Shown here: piece after piece, positions 1 through 9,118 of the stretch | How positions within the stretch are numbered: position 1 is the stretch's first letter | Layout of the letters: each line of letters opens with the position of its first letter | Assembly (NCBI GenBank): GCA_020431405.1 | Contig: JAGQIK010000037.1 | Coordinates: 1-53,667, forward strand | DNA length: 53,667 nucleotides | Direction: 5' to 3' | Source: Myxococcales bacterium | GTDB taxonomy: Bacteria > Myxococcota_A > Polyangia > GCA-2747355 | The notes under the pieces: generated by a model | Told to the model about the DNA's origin: nothing | Databases searched by the model: none | Seen by the model: the letters and a program-made list of their open reading frames with translations, nothing else | Position numbers and translations under genes: made by a program

Positions 1-39
1 GCCGCCGCCGCCGCCACCGCTGCCGTCGTCCGACATCAT
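1..39 (-). CDS. 5' end of an unidentified gene, cut by the window edge
   Basis: An ATG-ATG pair lies in an ATGA overlap with the cinA stop codon, so the two genes are probably translationally coupled. A GGGGGA purine run sits a few bases upstream. The thirteen visible codons read M-M-S-D-D-G-S followed by a glycine run, a low-complexity N-terminus. Either ATG (39 or 36) could be the start. The function cannot be told from so little sequence. Confidence 0.5.
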   Translation of the reverse strand, partial: MMSDDGSGGGGGG

Positions 40-1367
40 CGTGTCCCCCGCGGCGCCCAGCGCTTGCCGATCACGTCGTCGGCGCCAGGCGCGGTCAGCG
101 CGCGATAGACCAGCCACGCCGCCACGTAGGCCGAGACCTGCTTGACGCGGTCGCGCTCGCCGTAGCGGAAAACGCGATGTACGTGGCGCATCAGCCCGTC
201 GGGGCCAGCGAGCGCGAAGTGCACCGTGCCCACCGGCTTTTCGGCGCTGCCCCCGCCGGGACCCGCGACGCCCGAGATCGCCACCGCGTAGTCACTGCCA
301 AAGCGCTCGCGCGCGCCGCGCGCCATCGCCTCGACGCAGCGCTGGCTCACCGCGCCGTCGCGCTGCAGCACCTCGCTCGGCACGCCCAGCAGCTGCTCCT
401 TGGCGCTGTTGCTGTACGTCACGAGGCTGCCCAGAAACACGTCGCTGCTGCCGGCGGCGTTGGTGATCAGATCGCCCGTGCGCCCGCCCGTGCATGACTC
501 GGCGAACGCCACGGTGGCGCCGTGCTCGCGCAGCGTCGCGACCAACGCGTCGGCAAAGCTGGTCGCCGCGTCGCGCGCGAAGACGTTGCCGGCGAGCCGC
601 TCGGCCATCGCCTCGGCGTAGGCGTCCGCGACCTCACCGGCCGCCCCGCCCTCGCCGCCGCGCACCACGACGCTGGCGTGAATCTCGGGAAACGTGGCGC
701 GGTAATGGATCGTCACGGTGCAGCCGCGCCCGTCGATCCCGTCGCCGAGCCCGCGCAGCATGTGATCGACCTGCGCCTCGGCGAGGCCGAAAACCTTCAC
801 GCGCCGAAGCTCGGGCCGCTGTCCGCCGAGCTCGCTTTCGAGCACCGAGGCGACATGACGGTCGAACATGCGCATCAGCTCGCGCGGCACGCCGGGCATG
901 CAGAACACGCGACAGCCGCCGATCTTCACCGAGAAGCCGGGCGCCGTGCCGATATCGTTGTCGAGCACCAGCGCGCCGTGCGGCAACCACGCCTGCTTGG
1001 CGTTGTTGTCGGTGAAGGGCAGCGAGACCGCGGCGAAGCGGGCCTTGATCGCCTCGAGCTGCGCCTCGTGCAGCTCGAGCTCGACGCCGGCCGCCTGCGC
1101 CACCGCCTGGGCGGTGCGATCGTCCTCGGTGGGTCCGAGCCCGCCGCTGACCATCAGCGCCGAGCAGCGCCCCGCCGCGCTGCGCAGCTGCTCGACGATG
1201 TCGCCGAGCTCGTCGGAGGCGGTGCTAAAACGGCTCGCTGGTAGCCCTAGCTCGCCCAAACGGCCGGCTAGCCAGGCGCTGTTGCTGTCGACGAGCTCGC
1301 CGCGAAGAAGCTCGTCACCAATGGTCAGGACCTCGGTCGTCGCGGCGGTCGACGGGGCGTTGGGCAT
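36..1367 (-). CDS. cinA: CinA-family protein (nicotinamide-nucleotide amidase / molybdopterin-binding domain)
   Basis: A 443-residue protein of usual CinA length. The N-terminal half (about 10-180) is the MoaB/MogA-like COG1058 domain, with [16 protein letters not shown] and [14 protein letters not shown]. The C-terminal half (about 280-430) is the CinA deamidase domain, with [19 protein letters not shown] and [11 protein letters not shown]. CinA enzymes of this architecture deamidate NMN in pyridine-nucleotide salvage and can have ADP-ribose pyrophosphatase activity. The frame stays open further upstream, but the ATG at 1367 starts just before the conserved domain, while the extension would cross the neighbouring gene's promoter region and is unlike the family. 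It overlaps the next minus-strand gene by ATGA. Confidence 0.93.
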   Translation of the reverse strand: MPNAPSTAATTEVLTIGDELLRGELVDSNSAWLAGRLGELGLPASRFSTASDELGDIVEQLRSAAGRCSALMVSGGLGPTEDDRTAQAVAQAAGVELELHEAQLEAIKARFAAVSLPFTDNNAKQAWLPHGALVLDNDIGTAPGFSVKIGGCRVFCMPGVPRELMRMFDRHVASVLESELGGQRPELRRVKVFGLAEAQVDHMLRGLGDGIDGRGCTVTIHYRATFPEIHASVVVRGGEGGAAGEVADAYAEAMAERLAGNVFARDAATSFADALVATLREHGATVAFAESCTGGRTGDLITNAAGSSDVFLGSLVTYSNSAKEQLLGVPSEVLQRDGAVSQRCVEAMARGARERFGSDYAVAISGVAGPGGGSAEKPVGTVHFALAGPDGLMRHVHRVFRYGERDRVKQVSAYVAAWLVYRALTAPGADDVIGKRWAPRGTR

Positions 1368-1533
1368 CGCGCGTAGGCTGCCTAGCGCCGCGCGCAGCGT
1401 CAAGGGATCTGGCCCCCTGAGCCCGTCTTTTCGGGGGTATGGGCTTGTTTTCTGTACGAGGTTGTTTCTGCTATCATCCGAGGCTGTTGAGCGCTTTGAC
1501 GACCACGCTGTAGCTGACGAGCAAGACCACACG

Positions 1534-2406
1534 ATGAGAATTCGGTACGCGGCCAAGACCGACGTGGGTATGAAGCGCACCCACAACGAAGACTACTTCA
1601 GCCTGATGGAGGACGAGCAGCTGTTCATCGTCGCCGACGGCATGGGAGGTCATAGCTCCGGCGAGGTTGCCAGTCGCATGGCAGCCGAGACGCTGAGCGA
1701 GTTCTACCAGCGCACCAAGGACGAGGAGGCGACGTGGCCCTACAAGATGGACCGCAGCCTCAGCTACATCGAGAACCGCCTCGTCTGCGGCATCAAGCTG
1801 GCCAACTACAAGATCTACGAAGCGGCGTCGAAGGACATCCGCTACAAGGGCATGGGCACGACCATCGTCACCACGCTGATCCATGGTGACAAGGTCTACG
1901 TCGCGCACGTTGGCGACAGCCGAATGTACCGGCTGCGCAACGGCTCGCTCGAGCAAGTCACTCGCGACCACTCGCTGCTCGAGGACTACCGCGACGCCAA
2001 GCCCGACATGACCGAAGAGGAAGAGCGCAACTTCCCGCACAAGAACGTCATCACGCGCGCGCTGGGCATGCGCGACTCCGTGCAGGTCGACATCAAGACC
2101 GAGGACGTGCAGGAAGGCGATCTCTATCTGCTCTGCTCCGACGGCCTGTCGGGCATGGTCACCGACGACGAGATGGAAGAGATCCTCAAGAAGAATGAGG
2201 ACCTCGAGCGCGTCGTGGCCGAGCTCGTCGACGGCGCAAACCGCGCCGGCGGCACCGACAACATCACGACGCTGGTCTTGCAGCTGACCAACACGACCAG
2301 CGGCAAGAAGAAGGCTGCCGACGAGAAGGCCCCGGCCGACGCCCCCGAGGACAAGCCCACCGAGCGCGTCGAAGCGACCACCGCCAAAGAAGGCGAAGGC
2401 GAGTAG
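1534..2406 (+). CDS. PP2C-family serine/threonine protein phosphatase
   Basis: A 290-residue cytoplasmic PPM/PP2C phosphatase. Motifs in order: [15 protein letters not shown] (metal-binding region I), [14 protein letters not shown] (metal-binding DGMGG), [21 protein letters not shown](R)[21 protein letters not shown] and [11 protein letters not shown]. All the metal-coordinating aspartates are present. A charged Lys/Glu/Ala tail of about 30 residues follows the catalytic domain. The start is the ATG just before the first PP2C motif; longer readings run through the divergent promoter shared with cinA. It likely dephosphorylates targets of Hanks-type kinases such as the one at 49,097, which is inference. 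The next gene follows 13 bases later. Confidence 0.93.
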   Translation: MRIRYAAKTDVGMKRTHNEDYFSLMEDEQLFIVADGMGGHSSGEVASRMAAETLSEFYQRTKDEEATWPYKMDRSLSYIENRLVCGIKLANYKIYEAASKDIRYKGMGTTIVTTLIHGDKVYVAHVGDSRMYRLRNGSLEQVTRDHSLLEDYRDAKPDMTEEEERNFPHKNVITRALGMRDSVQVDIKTEDVQEGDLYLLCSDGLSGMVTDDEMEEILKKNEDLERVVAELVDGANRAGGTDNITTLVLQLTNTTSGKKKAADEKAPADAPEDKPTERVEATTAKEGEGE

Positions 2407-2419
2407 CCAAGCGCTGCGC

Positions 2420-5269
2420 GTGCGCGCCCCGTTCATCTCCATCTCTTGCCTGAGCTTGGCGGCGTGCACGCTCGGCGCGTGCGTGCCTGCGTCGTCATCG
2501 AGCTCGCGGCGACAAGCCGCGCGCGGACAACCGCCAGCGATCTGTCGAGCCAGCGCTGGCGGCGGCGCGCCTGCCACGCCAGCAACGACGCCAGCCACGA
2601 CGAGCCCGACCTCGCGCCCCGCCGATAACGCGGCGCACGCGGCGACGCTGATCCGCGGCGCGACCGTGTGGACCGGCACCGGCAAGATTCTGGCGAACCA
2701 CGACGTGTTGGTCCTGCGCGGTCGCATCGCGGCGGTGGGTCGCGCGCTGCGGCCGCGCGGTCACATCGACCGCGTCATCGACGCCAAGGGCCGGCATCTG
2801 ACGCCCGGCATGATCGATCCCCACAGCCACCTCGGCGTCTACCCATCGCCGTCGCTCGCCGCGCACAACGACGGCAACGAGATCGTGCGCGCCTCGTCGC
2901 CCGAGGTGCGCGCCCGCGACGGGCTGTGGCCGCAGGACCCGGGCTTTTCGCGCGCGCTGGCGGCCGGCGTCACCACCGCGCAGATCCTGCCCGGCTCGGC
3001 AAACCTCGTCGGCGGCCGCGGCTTCATCGTCAAGCTCGCGCCCGGCCGCACCCCTGGCGAGATGCGCTTTCGCGGCGCGCCCGACACCATCAAGATGGCC
3101 TGCGGCGAAAACCCCAAGCGCATCTACGGCAAGCGCGGCGGCCCCAACACGCGCATGGGCAACGTGGCGCGCCTGCGCCAGCTGCTCGCGCGCGCCCAGC
3201 ACTACCAGCGCTCGACGCGCAGCGCTCGCCGGCAAATCGCGCGCTGGCAGGCGCAGCGGCGCACCTATTGTCGAAGCTTCGGCGCCGCCACGCGCGGTCG
3301 CCCCAAAGCGCCGGGCAAACGCCCCAGCCCACCCAAACGCGACATCGGCCTCGAGACCCTCGCCGGCGTCATCGAAGGCCGCGTCAAGGTGCACTGCCAC
3401 TGCTACCGCGCCGACGACATGGCCAACGTGATGCGCGTGGCACGCGAGTTCGGTTTCAAGGTGCAGGCCTTTCACCACGCCGTCGAGGCCTACAAGATCC
3501 GCGACAAGCTCGCTCGCGCCGGCACTGCCACGGTGACGTGGGTCAACTGGTGGGGCTTCAAGATCGAAGCCTACGACGCGATCCCCGAGAACGCGGCGCT
3601 GGTGCGGAGCGCTGGCGCGCTCGTGTCGCTGCACAGCGACTCGCCGCAGGTGATCCAGCGCTTCAACATCGAAGCTGCGCGCGCCTACTACCACGGTCGC
3701 GCCATGGGGCTTTTGTCGCCGCGCGCGCGCGCCCTCGACGTGGTGACCTCCAACGCGGCGCGCGTGCTCGGCATCGAGCAGCACACCGGCAGCGTGACCG
3801 TCGGCAAGATGGCCGATCTCGTGCTCTGGAGCGGCGACCCGCTGAGCGTCTACAGCCTCGTCGACGAGGTGCTGGTCGACGGACGTAGCGTCTATCGGCG
3901 CGCGCAGGGTCGGCGCGCGAGCGACTTCGAGCTGGCGATGGTGCCACGACCCGTGCCGCTGCCCGCCGCCAAGCCGGGCGCGTCGTTGCCCGCCGCCGAG
4001 CGGCGCTGGCTCGCCGGCTGGCCGCAAAAGACGGCCAAGCCCGAGCGCGGCGCTGGAACGCTCGCCATCGTCGGCGCGCGCGTCTTTCCTCTCACGGGGC
4101 CCGCCATCGACGGCGCGACGGTGGTCGTGCGCGACGGCGTGATCAGCGCCATGGGCAAGGGCGTCACGCCGCCGCCCGGCGCGCGCGTCGTCGATGGGCG
4201 CGGCAAGGTGTTGACGCCGGGCCTCTTCGCGGCGGGCTCGACCATCGGACTAGTGGACATCTGGCTCGAGGACAGCGCGCGTCGCGACAAGCACAAAGGC
4301 GGCAACAAACGGCGCGACCTCGTGCGGGCCGACTTGCGCGCTGTCGACGCGCTCGATCCGGCGAGCAACGTCATCGGCGTGGCACGCCTCGCCGGCTTCA
4401 CCAGCGCCATCGCGCGCCTCAGCGGCGGGCTCGTCAGCGGACAAGCCGTCGCCTTCGACCTCGCCGGCGACGCCGCCAGCGCCCGCGACAGCCAGAGTTC
4501 GGTGGCGATGTACGCGGCCCTCGGCGCCCACGGCGCGGCGGCCGCCGGATCACACGCTGGCGCCCTGGCGCGACTGCGTGCGGCGCTCGATGACGCGCGC
4601 TGGATCAAGCGCAACGGCGCGCGCATCGAGCGCGGCCAGCACCGCGAGCTCGCCGCCAGCGCCAGCGCCTTGCGCGCCCTCGTCGCGGTCACCGATCGCA
4701 AGCAGCCGCTCGTCGTCGCCGTCGACCGCGCCGCCGACATCCTGCGCGCCGTCGAGCTGGCGCAGAAGCAGCGCATCGACCTGGTCCTCAGCGGCGCCGC
4801 CGAGGCCTGGCGCGTGGCCGACAAGATCGCCGCCGCCAAGGTCCCCGTGCTCGTCGAGCTCGACGCCAACCTGCCGCGCAACTTCGCCGCGCTCGCCGCG
4901 CGCTGGGACAACGCCGCGCGCTTGCACCGCGCCGGTGTGATGGTCGGCTTCACCTCCAACGGGCGCGCGCATCACACGCGCAAGCTGCGCCAGCTCGCCG
5001 GCATCGCGGTCGCGCACGGTCTGCCCTACGAAGCGGCGCTCGCAGCGCTCACCGCCGTGCCCGCGCGCGTCTTCGGCCTTGGCCACAAAGGGCTGATCAA
5101 GCCCGGCCAGCGCGCCAACCTCGTGCTTTGGAGCGGCGACCCGCTGGAGACGTCGACCATGGTCGACGCCGTGATCATCGGCGGCCGCAGCTTCGCGCTC
5201 ACCTCGCGCCAGACGCTGCTGCGCGATCGTTACCGCACCCTGCCCGTGCGGCGTGGCGCGCTGCCATGA
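2420..5269 (+). CDS. Exported lipoprotein with two tandem imidazolonepropionase-type amidohydrolase modules
   Basis: A 949-residue protein starting at GTG. It has a lipoprotein signal with lipobox L-G-A-C (Cys21) and a Pro/Ser/Thr-rich linker to about residue 70. Module 1 (about 72-500) keeps the amidohydrolase metal motifs: G-M-I-D-P-H-S-H (His135/His137), a later V-H-C-H, F-H-H, and the H-S-D-S-P aspartate. Module 2 (about 545-949) repeats the fold from V-G-A-R-V-F-P-L onward. At the matching HxH position it reads G-L-F-A-A-G-S-T, so it lacks the metal histidines and looks non-catalytic. Both modules end with the same V-L-W-S-G-D-P-L motif, which suggests internal duplication. The substrate is unknown. 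The HAD gene downstream overlaps it by four bases. Confidence 0.88.
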   Translation: MRAPFISISCLSLAACTLGACVPASSSSSRRQAARGQPPAICRASAGGGAPATPATTPATTSPTSRPADNAAHAATLIRGATVWTGTGKILANHDVLVLRGRIAAVGRALRPRGHIDRVIDAKGRHLTPGMIDPHSHLGVYPSPSLAAHNDGNEIVRASSPEVRARDGLWPQDPGFSRALAAGVTTAQILPGSANLVGGRGFIVKLAPGRTPGEMRFRGAPDTIKMACGENPKRIYGKRGGPNTRMGNVARLRQLLARAQHYQRSTRSARRQIARWQAQRRTYCRSFGAATRGRPKAPGKRPSPPKRDIGLETLAGVIEGRVKVHCHCYRADDMANVMRVAREFGFKVQAFHHAVEAYKIRDKLARAGTATVTWVNWWGFKIEAYDAIPENAALVRSAGALVSLHSDSPQVIQRFNIEAARAYYHGRAMGLLSPRARALDVVTSNAARVLGIEQHTGSVTVGKMADLVLWSGDPLSVYSLVDEVLVDGRSVYRRAQGRRASDFELAMVPRPVPLPAAKPGASLPAAERRWLAGWPQKTAKPERGAGTLAIVGARVFPLTGPAIDGATVVVRDGVISAMGKGVTPPPGARVVDGRGKVLTPGLFAAGSTIGLVDIWLEDSARRDKHKGGNKRRDLVRADLRAVDALDPASNVIGVARLAGFTSAIARLSGGLVSGQAVAFDLAGDAASARDSQSSVAMYAALGAHGAAAAGSHAGALARLRAALDDARWIKRNGARIERGQHRELAASASALRALVAVTDRKQPLVVAVDRAADILRAVELAQKQRIDLVLSGAAEAWRVADKIAAAKVPVLVELDANLPRNFAALAARWDNAARLHRAGVMVGFTSNGRAHHTRKLRQLAGIAVAHGLPYEAALAALTAVPARVFGLGHKGLIKPGQRANLVLWSGDPLETSTMVDAVIIGGRSFALTSRQTLLRDRYRTLPVRRGALP

Positions 5270-5961
5270 GCGAACGCGCGCAGATCCTGCTGTTCGATCT
5301 CGACGGCACGCTGATCTCTGCTGGCGGCGCCGGTCGCAGCGCGATGCAAGGCGCCATCGACGAGATGTTCGGCCGCGACGATCTGCTCGACTTCGACTTC
5401 AGCGGGCGCACCGACCGCGCCATCGCGCGCGCGGCGCTGCACAAGGCCGGCGTCGACGCAGACGAGATCGAAGCAGCCATCGGGCGCTTCCTCGACCGCT
5501 ACGTCGAGGTGCTCGCCGCCGCGCTCGATCCGCCGCCCGAGCGCTACCGCGTGCTGCCCGGCGTGTTGGCGCTGCTCGACGCGCTCGAGTCGGCAGGCGG
5601 CGCGGGCGTGGCGCTCGGCCTCGGCACCGGCAACATCGAAGCCGGCGCACGCATCAAGCTCTCACCGGCCGGCCTGGCCAACCGCTTCGCCTTCGGCGGC
5701 TTTGGCAGCGACGCCGAAGATCGCGCCGCGCTGCTCGAGATCGGCGCGCGCCGCGGCGCCGCCCGCCTCGGCGTGCCGCGCGAGCGCTGCCGCGTGGTGA
5801 TCATCGGCGACACGCCGCTCGACATCGCCGCTGCCCACGCCATCGGCGCCGAGTGTCTCGCCGTCTCCACCGGCAACTTCGCCGCCGAGACGCTGCGCGA
5901 CGCCGAGCGAGTGGTCGAGACGCTCGACGCGTCGCTCTGGCAGTGGTTGCTGGACCGCTAG
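5266..5961 (+). CDS. HAD-superfamily hydrolase, phosphoglycolate-phosphatase-like
   Basis: A 231-residue HAD phosphatase. Motif I is F-D-L-D-G-T-L-I near residue 11, with the nucleophile and acid aspartates. A helical cap follows, then L-G-T-G-N-I (motif II region) and V-I-I-G-D-T-P-L-D-I (motif IV). Motif II shows T-G-N, as in many phosphoglycolate/nucleotide phosphatases. The ATG lies in an ATGA overlap with the amidohydrolase stop, so translation is probably coupled. The substrate cannot be assigned. The stop codon shares one CTAG tetranucleotide with the convergent gene at 5958. Confidence 0.88.
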   Translation: MSERAQILLFDLDGTLISAGGAGRSAMQGAIDEMFGRDDLLDFDFSGRTDRAIARAALHKAGVDADEIEAAIGRFLDRYVEVLAAALDPPPERYRVLPGVLALLDALESAGGAGVALGLGTGNIEAGARIKLSPAGLANRFAFGGFGSDAEDRAALLEIGARRGAARLGVPRERCRVVIIGDTPLDIAAAHAIGAECLAVSTGNFAAETLRDAERVVETLDASLWQWLLDR

Positions 5962-6401
5962 AGATCATCGTCGGGCGGCATGTAGTCGCTGCGCAGCAGC
6001 GGCGACGAGACGATGTGATCTGCGGAGGCGCGATTGCAGGCCACGGGGATGTTGCAGCGCACGGCGACGGACAGCAGCTCCTGCACTTCGACACTGGGCG
6101 ACTGTCGAGCCAGCGGGTTCCAGAGCAAGATCAGCACATCGATCTCGCCGTCGGCGATCAGCGCGCCGATCTGCTGCGCTTCGCCGCCCTCGAGCACGCT
6201 CACCTCGACGCCCACCGCCCGCAGCGCACGGCCGATGCGCTCGCTGCCGACGAGCTCGTGATCAACGAGCAGCCCCTTGTTCCACAACGCCCACTCGCGA
6301 ATCGCCTTCTCGCGCCCGTCGTGAGCGACGAGCGCGATGCGTTTGGGCGGCTTGTCGGCCTCCTCTTCGATGAGAGGCATCGTGTCACTGCCGAACACCA
6401 T
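5958..6401 (-). CDS. Methylglyoxal-synthase-like protein with altered active site
   Basis: A 147-residue protein that aligns by eye with methylglyoxal synthase (MgsA) along its length: R-I-A-L-V-A-H-D near the N-terminus, Q-Q-I-G-A-L-I-A-D-G-E-I-D-V-L-I, N-I-P-V-A-C-N-R-A-S-A-D and V-S-S-P-L. Several catalytic positions differ from the E. coli enzyme. G-G-D-Q-Q is G-G-E-A-Q-Q, the aspartate of F-W-D-P-L is Asn, the P-H-D-P-D loop lacks its His and Asp, and the T-G-T-T-G phosphate loop is replaced by V-G-S-E-R-I-G. The fold assignment is good, but the reaction is doubtful. It starts nine bases after the histidine kinase stop and has a GGAGACC ribosome site, so the two genes form an operon. Confidence 0.8.
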   Translation of the reverse strand: MVFGSDTMPLIEEEADKPPKRIALVAHDGREKAIREWALWNKGLLVDHELVGSERIGRALRAVGVEVSVLEGGEAQQIGALIADGEIDVLILLWNPLARQSPSVEVQELLSVAVRCNIPVACNRASADHIVSSPLLRSDYMPPDDDL

Positions 6402-6410
6402 CGGGGTCTC

Positions 6411-7832
6411 CTACTCGGGTTCGCCGCCATCGCCGGGCGCGTGGCGAGGCAAGCGGATCATGAACGTGGTCAGCTCGCGCTGGGGCGCCAGCGACAGCTC
6501 GCCGCCAAAGGACTCGACGATGGAGTGCGAGACGGCGAGGCCCAGGCCCGTACCCTTGCCCGGGTCCTTGGTCGTAAAGAACGGATCGAAGACGTGTTCG
6601 CGATGATCGTCGGCGATGGGGTCGCCGTCGTTGGCCACGCCGAGCGAGACGCACTCGTCATCCTGCTCGACCGAGAGCGTCACGCGCTGAGCCCCGGCGT
6701 CGGCGGCGTTGAGCAGCAGGTTGACGATCACCTGCACCAGCCGTGATTCGTTGGCGTCTACCAGCGGCGCCTTGGCGATGCCTTTGTCGACGACTTCGAC
6801 GCGCTTGAATCGCTCCTGGGGTCGCACCAGACGCACCGCCTGGTTGACCACGTCGTCGTAGCGCACCGCGCCGCGCTCGCCCTCCTCCGTCGGCCGCGAG
6901 TAGTCGAGCATCTGGCGCACGATCTCGTGGATGCGCTGCGCCTCGCGCTGCAGCCGCTCGAGAAAGTCGCGCTGCGTGTCGTCGAGCTCGCCGGCGAGCA
7001 GGATGTCGGCGAAGCCGATGATCGACTGCAGCGGGTTGCCCACCTCGTGCGCGACGCCGGCGGCGAGCCGGCCCACCGACGCGAGCTTCTCGGAGCGGAT
7101 CAGCGAGCGTCGCTGCTGCTCGATGTGGTGCAGCTGCTCGCGCAGCGACGAGGTCATCGCGTTGAAGGACAGCGCCAGCGACGCCAGCTCGCGCGGCCCA
7201 TCCTCGTCGAGCTTCACCTCGAGATCGCCGCGTGCCACCTGCGCCGCAGCGCGCTCGAGCGCCGTCAGCGGCCGCGCCACGTAGCGCGTCACGACGAAGG
7301 CAACGAACAGCAGCAGCACCAGCGTGTCGACGGCGACGATGACCCACACCACGGTCGAGCTGCCGACGACCGCCCCGCTGAATCGCAGGCGCACGGCTCC
7401 CACGCGTCGCACCGCACGGATCGGCGCGGCTGCCTCGACGACGCCGCCGCGCAGCACGCCGGAGACGGCTCGGCGCTGGCGGATCGCGCGACGCAAGATG
7501 ATCGTCGAAGGCCGCGTGCCCTTGCTCGGCGAGCGCGCTACGACGCGCCAGGCGACGTCGACCACCTCGAGATAGCGCAGCACGCGCTGCGCGCCGATGT
7601 GGGCCACCGCCCGCTGCACCGCCACGCGATCGAGCGGCCGCTTGCTCATCGCCGGCGCGAGCATCGACGCGAGCGCGCCGACGAGCGCCTCGGCATGCTG
7701 CTTTTGCGCCTCGTAGGTGTCGCGCCCGACGTTCCAGCGGGTGATGACACCCACCGAGACGGTGGCTACCAGCATCATCAGCGACAGTCCGATGACCAGC
7801 TGGCTGCGAAGACTGGCCGGGGCGGGCACCAC
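6411..7832 (-). CDS. Membrane sensor histidine kinase
   Basis: A 473-residue kinase. There is a membrane segment near residues 13-30, a periplasmic region of about 125 residues, and a second membrane segment (V-V-W-V-I-V-A-V-D-T-L-V-L-L-L-F) near 165-185. A HAMP domain (R-P-L-T-A-L-E-R-A) follows, then HisKA with the H-box G-V-A-H-E-V-G-N-P-L. The HATPase carries the N-box V-N-L-L-L-N-A-A-D-A, F-D-P-F-F-T-T-K and G-T-G-L-G-L-A-V. The N-P-L after the phosphorylated His is typical of NtrB/PilS-type kinases that pair with sigma-54 activators, so the orphan regulator at 25,137 is a possible partner (inference). No response regulator is adjacent. The start is GTG; alternatives lie within a few codons. 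Confidence 0.92.
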   Translation of the reverse strand: MVPAPASLRSQLVIGLSLMMLVATVSVGVITRWNVGRDTYEAQKQHAEALVGALASMLAPAMSKRPLDRVAVQRAVAHIGAQRVLRYLEVVDVAWRVVARSPSKGTRPSTIILRRAIRQRRAVSGVLRGGVVEAAAPIRAVRRVGAVRLRFSGAVVGSSTVVWVIVAVDTLVLLLFVAFVVTRYVARPLTALERAAAQVARGDLEVKLDEDGPRELASLALSFNAMTSSLREQLHHIEQQRRSLIRSEKLASVGRLAAGVAHEVGNPLQSIIGFADILLAGELDDTQRDFLERLQREAQRIHEIVRQMLDYSRPTEEGERGAVRYDDVVNQAVRLVRPQERFKRVEVVDKGIAKAPLVDANESRLVQVIVNLLLNAADAGAQRVTLSVEQDDECVSLGVANDGDPIADDHREHVFDPFFTTKDPGKGTGLGLAVSHSIVESFGGELSLAPQRELTTFMIRLPRHAPGDGGEPE

Positions 7833-7926
7833 GGAAGTGTAACAACGGCCAGGAATAATTGCGAAATCACTGCTGGCGAGCGCCCTTGCATTGACCCGGC
7901 CACGAGCCGTGGGCTAGAAGCGCTGG

Positions 7927-8163
7927 GTGAGCGACAAGCGCGAGCAGGCCCCGGACAAAACACCGTCATTCGACGAGATCCTCGCCGAGCTGCGTCAGAT
8001 CGTCGAAACCCTCGAGCGCGGCGAGCTGCCGCTGGAGCGGTCGCTCGGCGAGTTCGAACGCGGCGTCAGCCTCTCGCGTCGCGGACAGCACATCCTCGAC
8101 GAGGCCGAGCAGCGCGTCGAGGTGCTGATGCGCGACGGCACGACGCAACCGCTCGAGCCCTAG
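7927..8163 (+). CDS. xseB: Exodeoxyribonuclease VII small subunit
   Basis: A 78-residue protein with the XseB signature: S-F-D-E-I-L-A-E-L-R-Q-I-V-E-T-L-E-R-G-E-L-P-L near residues 14-35, then S-L-x-E-F-E-R-G and A-E-Q-R-V-E-V-L. It would bind the XseA large subunit, which is not in this window. The xseB-ispA-dxs order is common in proteobacteria and supports the call. The GTG start is at the expected distance from the motif. It opens a plus-strand operon running to 11,962. Confidence 0.92.
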   Translation: MSDKREQAPDKTPSFDEILAELRQIVETLERGELPLERSLGEFERGVSLSRRGQHILDEAEQRVEVLMRDGTTQPLEP

Positions 8164-8212
8164 TACGGACACGCGAAAGCTGCACGACCACCCGGCACCC
8201 TGAAGGTGAGCC

Positions 8213-9118
8213 ATGAGAGACAGTGGACAGGCCGCTGCCCCGAAATCTGACAGCGCGTTCGACCTCGAAGGGTACCTCGCCCGCGTGCGCGCGCGCATCG
8301 ACGCCGCGCTGGGCGAACGCCTGCCGGGCGGCGCCGCGGCAGTCTCCGACCCGCTGCACCTGCACGAGGCGATGCGCCAGGCAGTGCTGGCCGGCGGCAA
8401 GCGCTTGCGACCGTGCCTCACCGTCGCCGCCGCCGAGGCGGTGGGCGGCACCATCGAGCACGCGCTCGGCGCCGCCTGCGCCGTCGAGATGATCCACTCC
8501 TACTCGCTGGTGCACGACGACCTGCCGGCGATGGACGACGACGACCTGCGTCGCGGTCAGCCCACTTGCCACAAACGCTACGGCGAGGCGACCGCGATCC
8601 TGGCCGGCGACGCGCTGCTCACGCTGGCTTTCCAGGTCCTCGCCGACGAAGCGCTGGCGCGCCCAGAGGCGCAGCGCGCCTTCGTGCGTGCGGCGGCTGA
8701 GCTGGCGCGCGCGGCCGGCCGCGCCGGTATGGTTGGCGGCCAAGCGCTCGACATGAGCCTCAAGGACACCGAGCCAACCTTCGAGCTGCTCGAGTCGTGC
8801 CACCTCGGCAAGACGGCCGCGCTCTTTTCGGCCGCCACCGTGCTCGGTGCGCTGGCCGGCGGCGGCGACGACGAGCAGGTCGAGCTGCTGCGGCGTTTCG
8901 GCGTCGACATCGGCCTCGCCTTCCAGCACGCCGACGACCTGCGCGATGCCGAGTTCGTCAGCCACCGCGAGCGCGCGCTCGAGCGCGCCGTCGAGCTGTC
9001 GCGCAGCGCGGCGCGTGCCGCGCAAACCCTCGGCGATGCAGCTGCGCCTCTCGCCGCCCTGGCCGCCCTCGTCGAGCGGCGGGCGACGGAGGTCCTCGAT
9101 CGTGGCGCACCTGCCTAG
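8213..9118 (+). CDS. ispA: Polyprenyl (farnesyl/geranylgeranyl) diphosphate synthase
   Basis: A 301-residue trans-prenyltransferase that condenses IPP with allylic diphosphates. The first Asp-rich motif is in S-L-V-H-D-D-L-P-A-M-D-D-D-D-L-R-R-G. The second is F-Q-H-A-D-D-L-R-D, an unusual form of FQxxDDxxD. G-G-K-R-L-R-P, A-G-D-A-L-L-T-L-A-F and the C-terminal helices match bacterial IspA. Product chain length (C15 or C20) cannot be fixed by eye. The 3' end overlaps dxs by 17 bases, indicating tight coupling. Confidence 0.93.
   Translation: MRDSGQAAAPKSDSAFDLEGYLARVRARIDAALGERLPGGAAAVSDPLHLHEAMRQAVLAGGKRLRPCLTVAAAEAVGGTIEHALGAACAVEMIHSYSLVHDDLPAMDDDDLRRGQPTCHKRYGEATAILAGDALLTLAFQVLADEALARPEAQRAFVRAAAELARAAGRAGMVGGQALDMSLKDTEPTFELLESCHLGKTAALFSAATVLGALAGGGDDEQVELLRRFGVDIGLAFQHADDLRDAEFVSHRERALERAVELSRSAARAAQTLGDAAAPLAALAALVERRATEVLDRGAPA

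Noticed and set aside
1441-1480. TTGTTT...TATCAT as a sigma-70 promoter for the PP2C gene
   Set aside because: The spacer is about 21 bases, too long; only the -10-like TATCAT is reasonable.
7880-7910. TGGCGA...CTTGC upstream of xseB as a sigma-54 promoter
   Set aside because: GG and GC are eleven, not ten, bases apart.
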